From the NCBI GenBank assembly GCA_030150585.1, contig JASLFM010000284.1:1-6381 (forward strand): a stretch of DNA of 6,381 bases. Reading direction: 5' to 3'. This stretch comes from Acidovorax sp. (GTDB lineage: Bacteria > Pseudomonadota > Gammaproteobacteria > Burkholderiales > Burkholderiaceae_C). The notes beneath the pieces are model-generated. The model had not been told where the DNA came from, ran no database searches, and saw only the letters and a list, made by a program, of their open reading frames with translations. Of the stretch, positions 4,876-6,381 are shown piece after piece; positions within the stretch are counted from its first letter, which is position 1; the number at the start of each line of letters is the position of its first letter. A program made the position numbers and the translations under genes.

Positions 4876-5940
4876 ATGCCCCATCGCCCCCTGCGCGACA
4901 CCCTCGGCCTGCAACTGCCCATCGTCCAGGGCCCCATGACGGGCTCCGACACCCCGGCCCTCGCGGCCGCCGTGTCGGCGGCCGGCGGGCTGGGCATGCT
5001 CGGCTGCGGCATGCGTTCGCCCTCCGCCATGCGGGACGCCGCCGCCGAGGTCCGGCAGCGCACCGACCGCCCGTTCGGGCTCAACCTCTTCGTGCAGGAG
5101 ACCCCCGCGCCCGATGCCGCCACGGTGCAGGCCGCCCGGGAGCGCCTGGCCCCGCTGTATGCCGAGTTCGGCCTGCAGCCCCCGCTGCCCGCGCGCTGGT
5201 GCGAGGACTTCCAGGCCCAGCTCGACACCCTGGTCGAAATCCGCCCCGCCGTGGCGAGCTTCACCTTCGGCATCCTCACCGCCGAGCAGGTGCAGAGGCT
5301 GCACGGCGCGGGCTGCTACGTCATCGGCACAGCCACCACGGTGGCCGAGGCCGTTGCCTGGGCCGACGTGGGTGCGGACGCGGTCTGCGCCTCGGGCATG
5401 GAGGCGGGCGGGCACCGGGGCACCTTCCTCGAGGACTTCTCGGCATCTATGGTCGGCACGATCGCGCTCGTGCCCCAGTGCGTGGATGCGCTCACCATCC
5501 CCGTGATCGCGGCGGGCGGCATCATGGATGGGCGCGGCATCGTGGCGGCCCAGGCGCTGGGCGCCGAGGCCGTGCAGATGGGCACCGCCTTCCTGGCCTG
5601 CGACGAATCGGGCATCGGCGGCGCGTACCGAGAGGCGCTGGCCCACGCCACGGCCACCGATACACGCACCACGCGCTCCATCTCGGGCCGCCCCGCGCGT
5701 GGCATCGTGAACGCGATGATGCAGCGCCTGCAGGCCCACGAGGCCAGCGTGCCGGCCTACCCCGTGCAAAACGCGCTCACGGGCGCGCTGCGCCGCGCGT
5801 CCGCCGAGGCCGGCAAGGCCGACTACCTCTCGCTGTGGGCCGGCCAGGGCGTGGCGGCCGTGCGCCCCATGCCCGCCGCCGCGCTCATGGCGCGGCTCGG
5901 TGAGGAATGGAGGGCCGCACGGGCCGGCCTCGGCGGCTGA
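4876..5940 (+). CDS. Class I nitronate monooxygenase (2-nitropropane dioxygenase family)
   Basis: FMN-dependent TIM-barrel enzyme of 354 residues, a normal family length, predicted cytoplasmic with no signal peptide. Family members oxidise alkyl nitronates, such as propionate 3-nitronate, with O2 to carbonyl compounds and nitrite. Motifs in order: PIVQGPMTGSD (15-25) for FMN binding; FGLNLFV (67-73); SGMEAGGHRG (173-182) with the expected catalytic His180; AAGGIMDGRG (212-221) and QMGTAFLACDES (234-245) for phosphate binding; SISGRPARGIVN (268-279); LWAGQGV (320-326). These match the class I nitronate monooxygenase signatures. Some family members are trans-2-enoyl-ACP reductases (FabK type) or act on other substrates, but the EAGGH motif with the WAGQ C-terminus favours nitronate monooxygenase. 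It is probably co-transcribed with the LysR-family gene 17 nt upstream. A likely role is detoxification of plant or fungal nitro toxins or nitronates, by inference. Confidence 0.92.
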   Translation: MPHRPLRDTLGLQLPIVQGPMTGSDTPALAAAVSAAGGLGMLGCGMRSPSAMRDAAAEVRQRTDRPFGLNLFVQETPAPDAATVQAARERLAPLYAEFGLQPPLPARWCEDFQAQLDTLVEIRPAVASFTFGILTAEQVQRLHGAGCYVIGTATTVAEAVAWADVGADAVCASGMEAGGHRGTFLEDFSASMVGTIALVPQCVDALTIPVIAAGGIMDGRGIVAAQALGAEAVQMGTAFLACDESGIGGAYREALAHATATDTRTTRSISGRPARGIVNAMMQRLQAHEASVPAYPVQNALTGALRRASAEAGKADYLSLWAGQGVAAVRPMPAAALMARLGEEWRAARAGLGG

Positions 5941-5941
5941 C

Positions 5942-5968
5942 CGGCGGTGGGGCGTCGCATCGCCGCCG
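5942..5968. repeat. GC-rich inverted repeat after nitronate monooxygenase
   Basis: CGGCGG (5942-5947) pairs with CCGCCG (5963-5968) across a 15-nt loop, starting 2 nt after the stop codon. It is followed by CGAAAAG rather than a T-run, so it does not qualify as an intrinsic terminator for the upstream gene. It may slow RNA decay or be chance in GC-rich DNA. Confidence 0.25.
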
Positions 5969-6000
5969 CGAAAAGACCCCGAACCGACGCCTGCCGCCGC

Positions 6001-6006
6001 TATATT
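6001..6006 (+). promoter_or_regulatory. Candidate -10 element for the right-edge gene
   Basis: TATATT stands out in very GC-rich surroundings and ends 9 nt before the ATG at 6016, predicting a start near 6013 and a leader of about 3 nt. No -35 match is seen 16-18 bp upstream. A GGAG at 6008-6011 is 4 nt from the ATG and could be a Shine-Dalgarno only if transcription begins further upstream. Confidence 0.4.
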
Positions 6007-6015
6007 CGGAGCCCC

Positions 6016-6381
6016 ATGCTCCACGTGATCGCGAACACCCAGTTTTTCCTGACGGCCTTCGTCATGGAACGCCTGCAGGAGGCCGAGGGTGTGCAGGTCC
6101 TGCCGCACGATGGCCGGCGCCGCGGCGTCGGCAGCTCGCTGACCAAATTCGTCGAAGCGGGCCTGCCCTGGGGCACGGGGTATTCGCGCTATTTCGGCGC
6201 GGACTACCTCGCGCGGCTGCAGGCCATCGCCCCCACGGACAGCGTGCTGATCTTCGGCGTGGAGAACATCAAGGAGCTGCGCATCCTGCGGCGCCACATC
6301 CGCGCCCGCCGCTGCACCATCTTCACGTGGAACCCCGTGCGCGACTACCAGCAGAACCCCTGGCTGCGCCTGCTGCACCTC
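6016..6381 (+). CDS. Unrecognised protein, 3' truncated by window end; possible surface-polysaccharide biosynthesis protein
   Basis: An ATG at 6016 opens a frame that runs to the end of the window without a stop, giving 122 visible residues (MLHVIANTQFFLTAFVMERL at the start). Codon use is strongly GC3-biased like the neighbours, supporting a real gene. No signal peptide or clear membrane segment is visible. Features: basic patch DGRRRGVGSS (32-41), WGTGYSRYFGADYL (52-65), an alternating strand/helix pattern with SVLIFGVENIKELRIL (76-91), a basic helix, then CTIFTWNPVRDY (99-110). The 'ENIKELRIL...TWNP' wording faintly recalls proteins of O-antigen/capsule loci with a Rossmann-like, glycosyltransferase-type N-terminus. 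That is weak memory, not a match I can verify, so I assign no function. It probably has its own promoter, 75 bp after the nitronate monooxygenase gene. Confidence 0.75.
   Translation, partial: MLHVIANTQFFLTAFVMERLQEAEGVQVLPHDGRRRGVGSSLTKFVEAGLPWGTGYSRYFGADYLARLQAIAPTDSVLIFGVENIKELRILRRHIRARRCTIFTWNPVRDYQQNPWLRLLHL

Noticed and set aside
5942..5970. Possible intrinsic terminator after nitronate monooxygenase
   Set aside because: The stem is only 6 bp with a 15-nt loop and is followed by A residues, not a T-run; kept only as an inverted repeat.
4795..6378. 527-codon minus-strand frame opposite nitronate monooxygenase and the right-edge gene
   Set aside because: It crosses two supported genes and a gap, has Gly/His/Arg-rich shadow composition and no motif.

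Overview
This is a GC-rich chromosomal segment, roughly 70% G+C by eye, with dense coding and short intergenic gaps. Codon use, protein sequences and gene styles suggest a betaproteobacterium of the Comamonadaceae (Acidovorax-like). That assignment is inferred from recalled family resemblance, not from a search. I see no mobile element, CRISPR array, rRNA or tRNA.

Left part (1-2664, + strand): the window opens inside the C-terminal part of an AmpG-type muropeptide permease. A 109-bp gap follows, then a two-component pair. The pair is an OmpR-family response regulator of the CpxR/RstA type and, 2 nt later, a membrane histidine kinase of the CpxA/RstB type. The gap holds a tandem TTTAC-N5-TTTAC, which read on the minus strand is GTAAA-N5-GTAAA, the textbook CpxR box of enterobacteria. 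It also holds a promoter whose predicted start coincides with the regulator's ATG.

Middle part (2639-5940): a YbfB/YjiJ-type MFS transporter lies on the minus strand. Its 3' end overlaps the kinase's 3' end by 26 bp, in a convergent arrangement. A 57-bp AT-rich divergent promoter region (about 27% G+C) separates it from a LysR-family regulator on the plus strand. A class I nitronate monooxygenase follows 17 nt after the regulator with a proper Shine-Dalgarno. The transporter, regulator and flavoenzyme look like one regulated module, perhaps for uptake, export or detoxification of a nitro compound or nitronate; the substrate is inference.

Right edge (6016-6381): an open frame with no stop before the window ends encodes at least 122 residues of a soluble-looking protein. 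I do not firmly recognise it.

No wholly new system is evident; the gene content is ordinary. The most interesting signals are regulatory: the exact CpxR-box architecture upstream of a CpxR-like regulator outside the enterobacteria, a 19-bp near-perfect palindrome in the LysR/MFS gap, and the repeated placement of -10 hexamers only 6-9 nt from start codons, which predicts leaderless or near-leaderless mRNAs for four of the transcription units.
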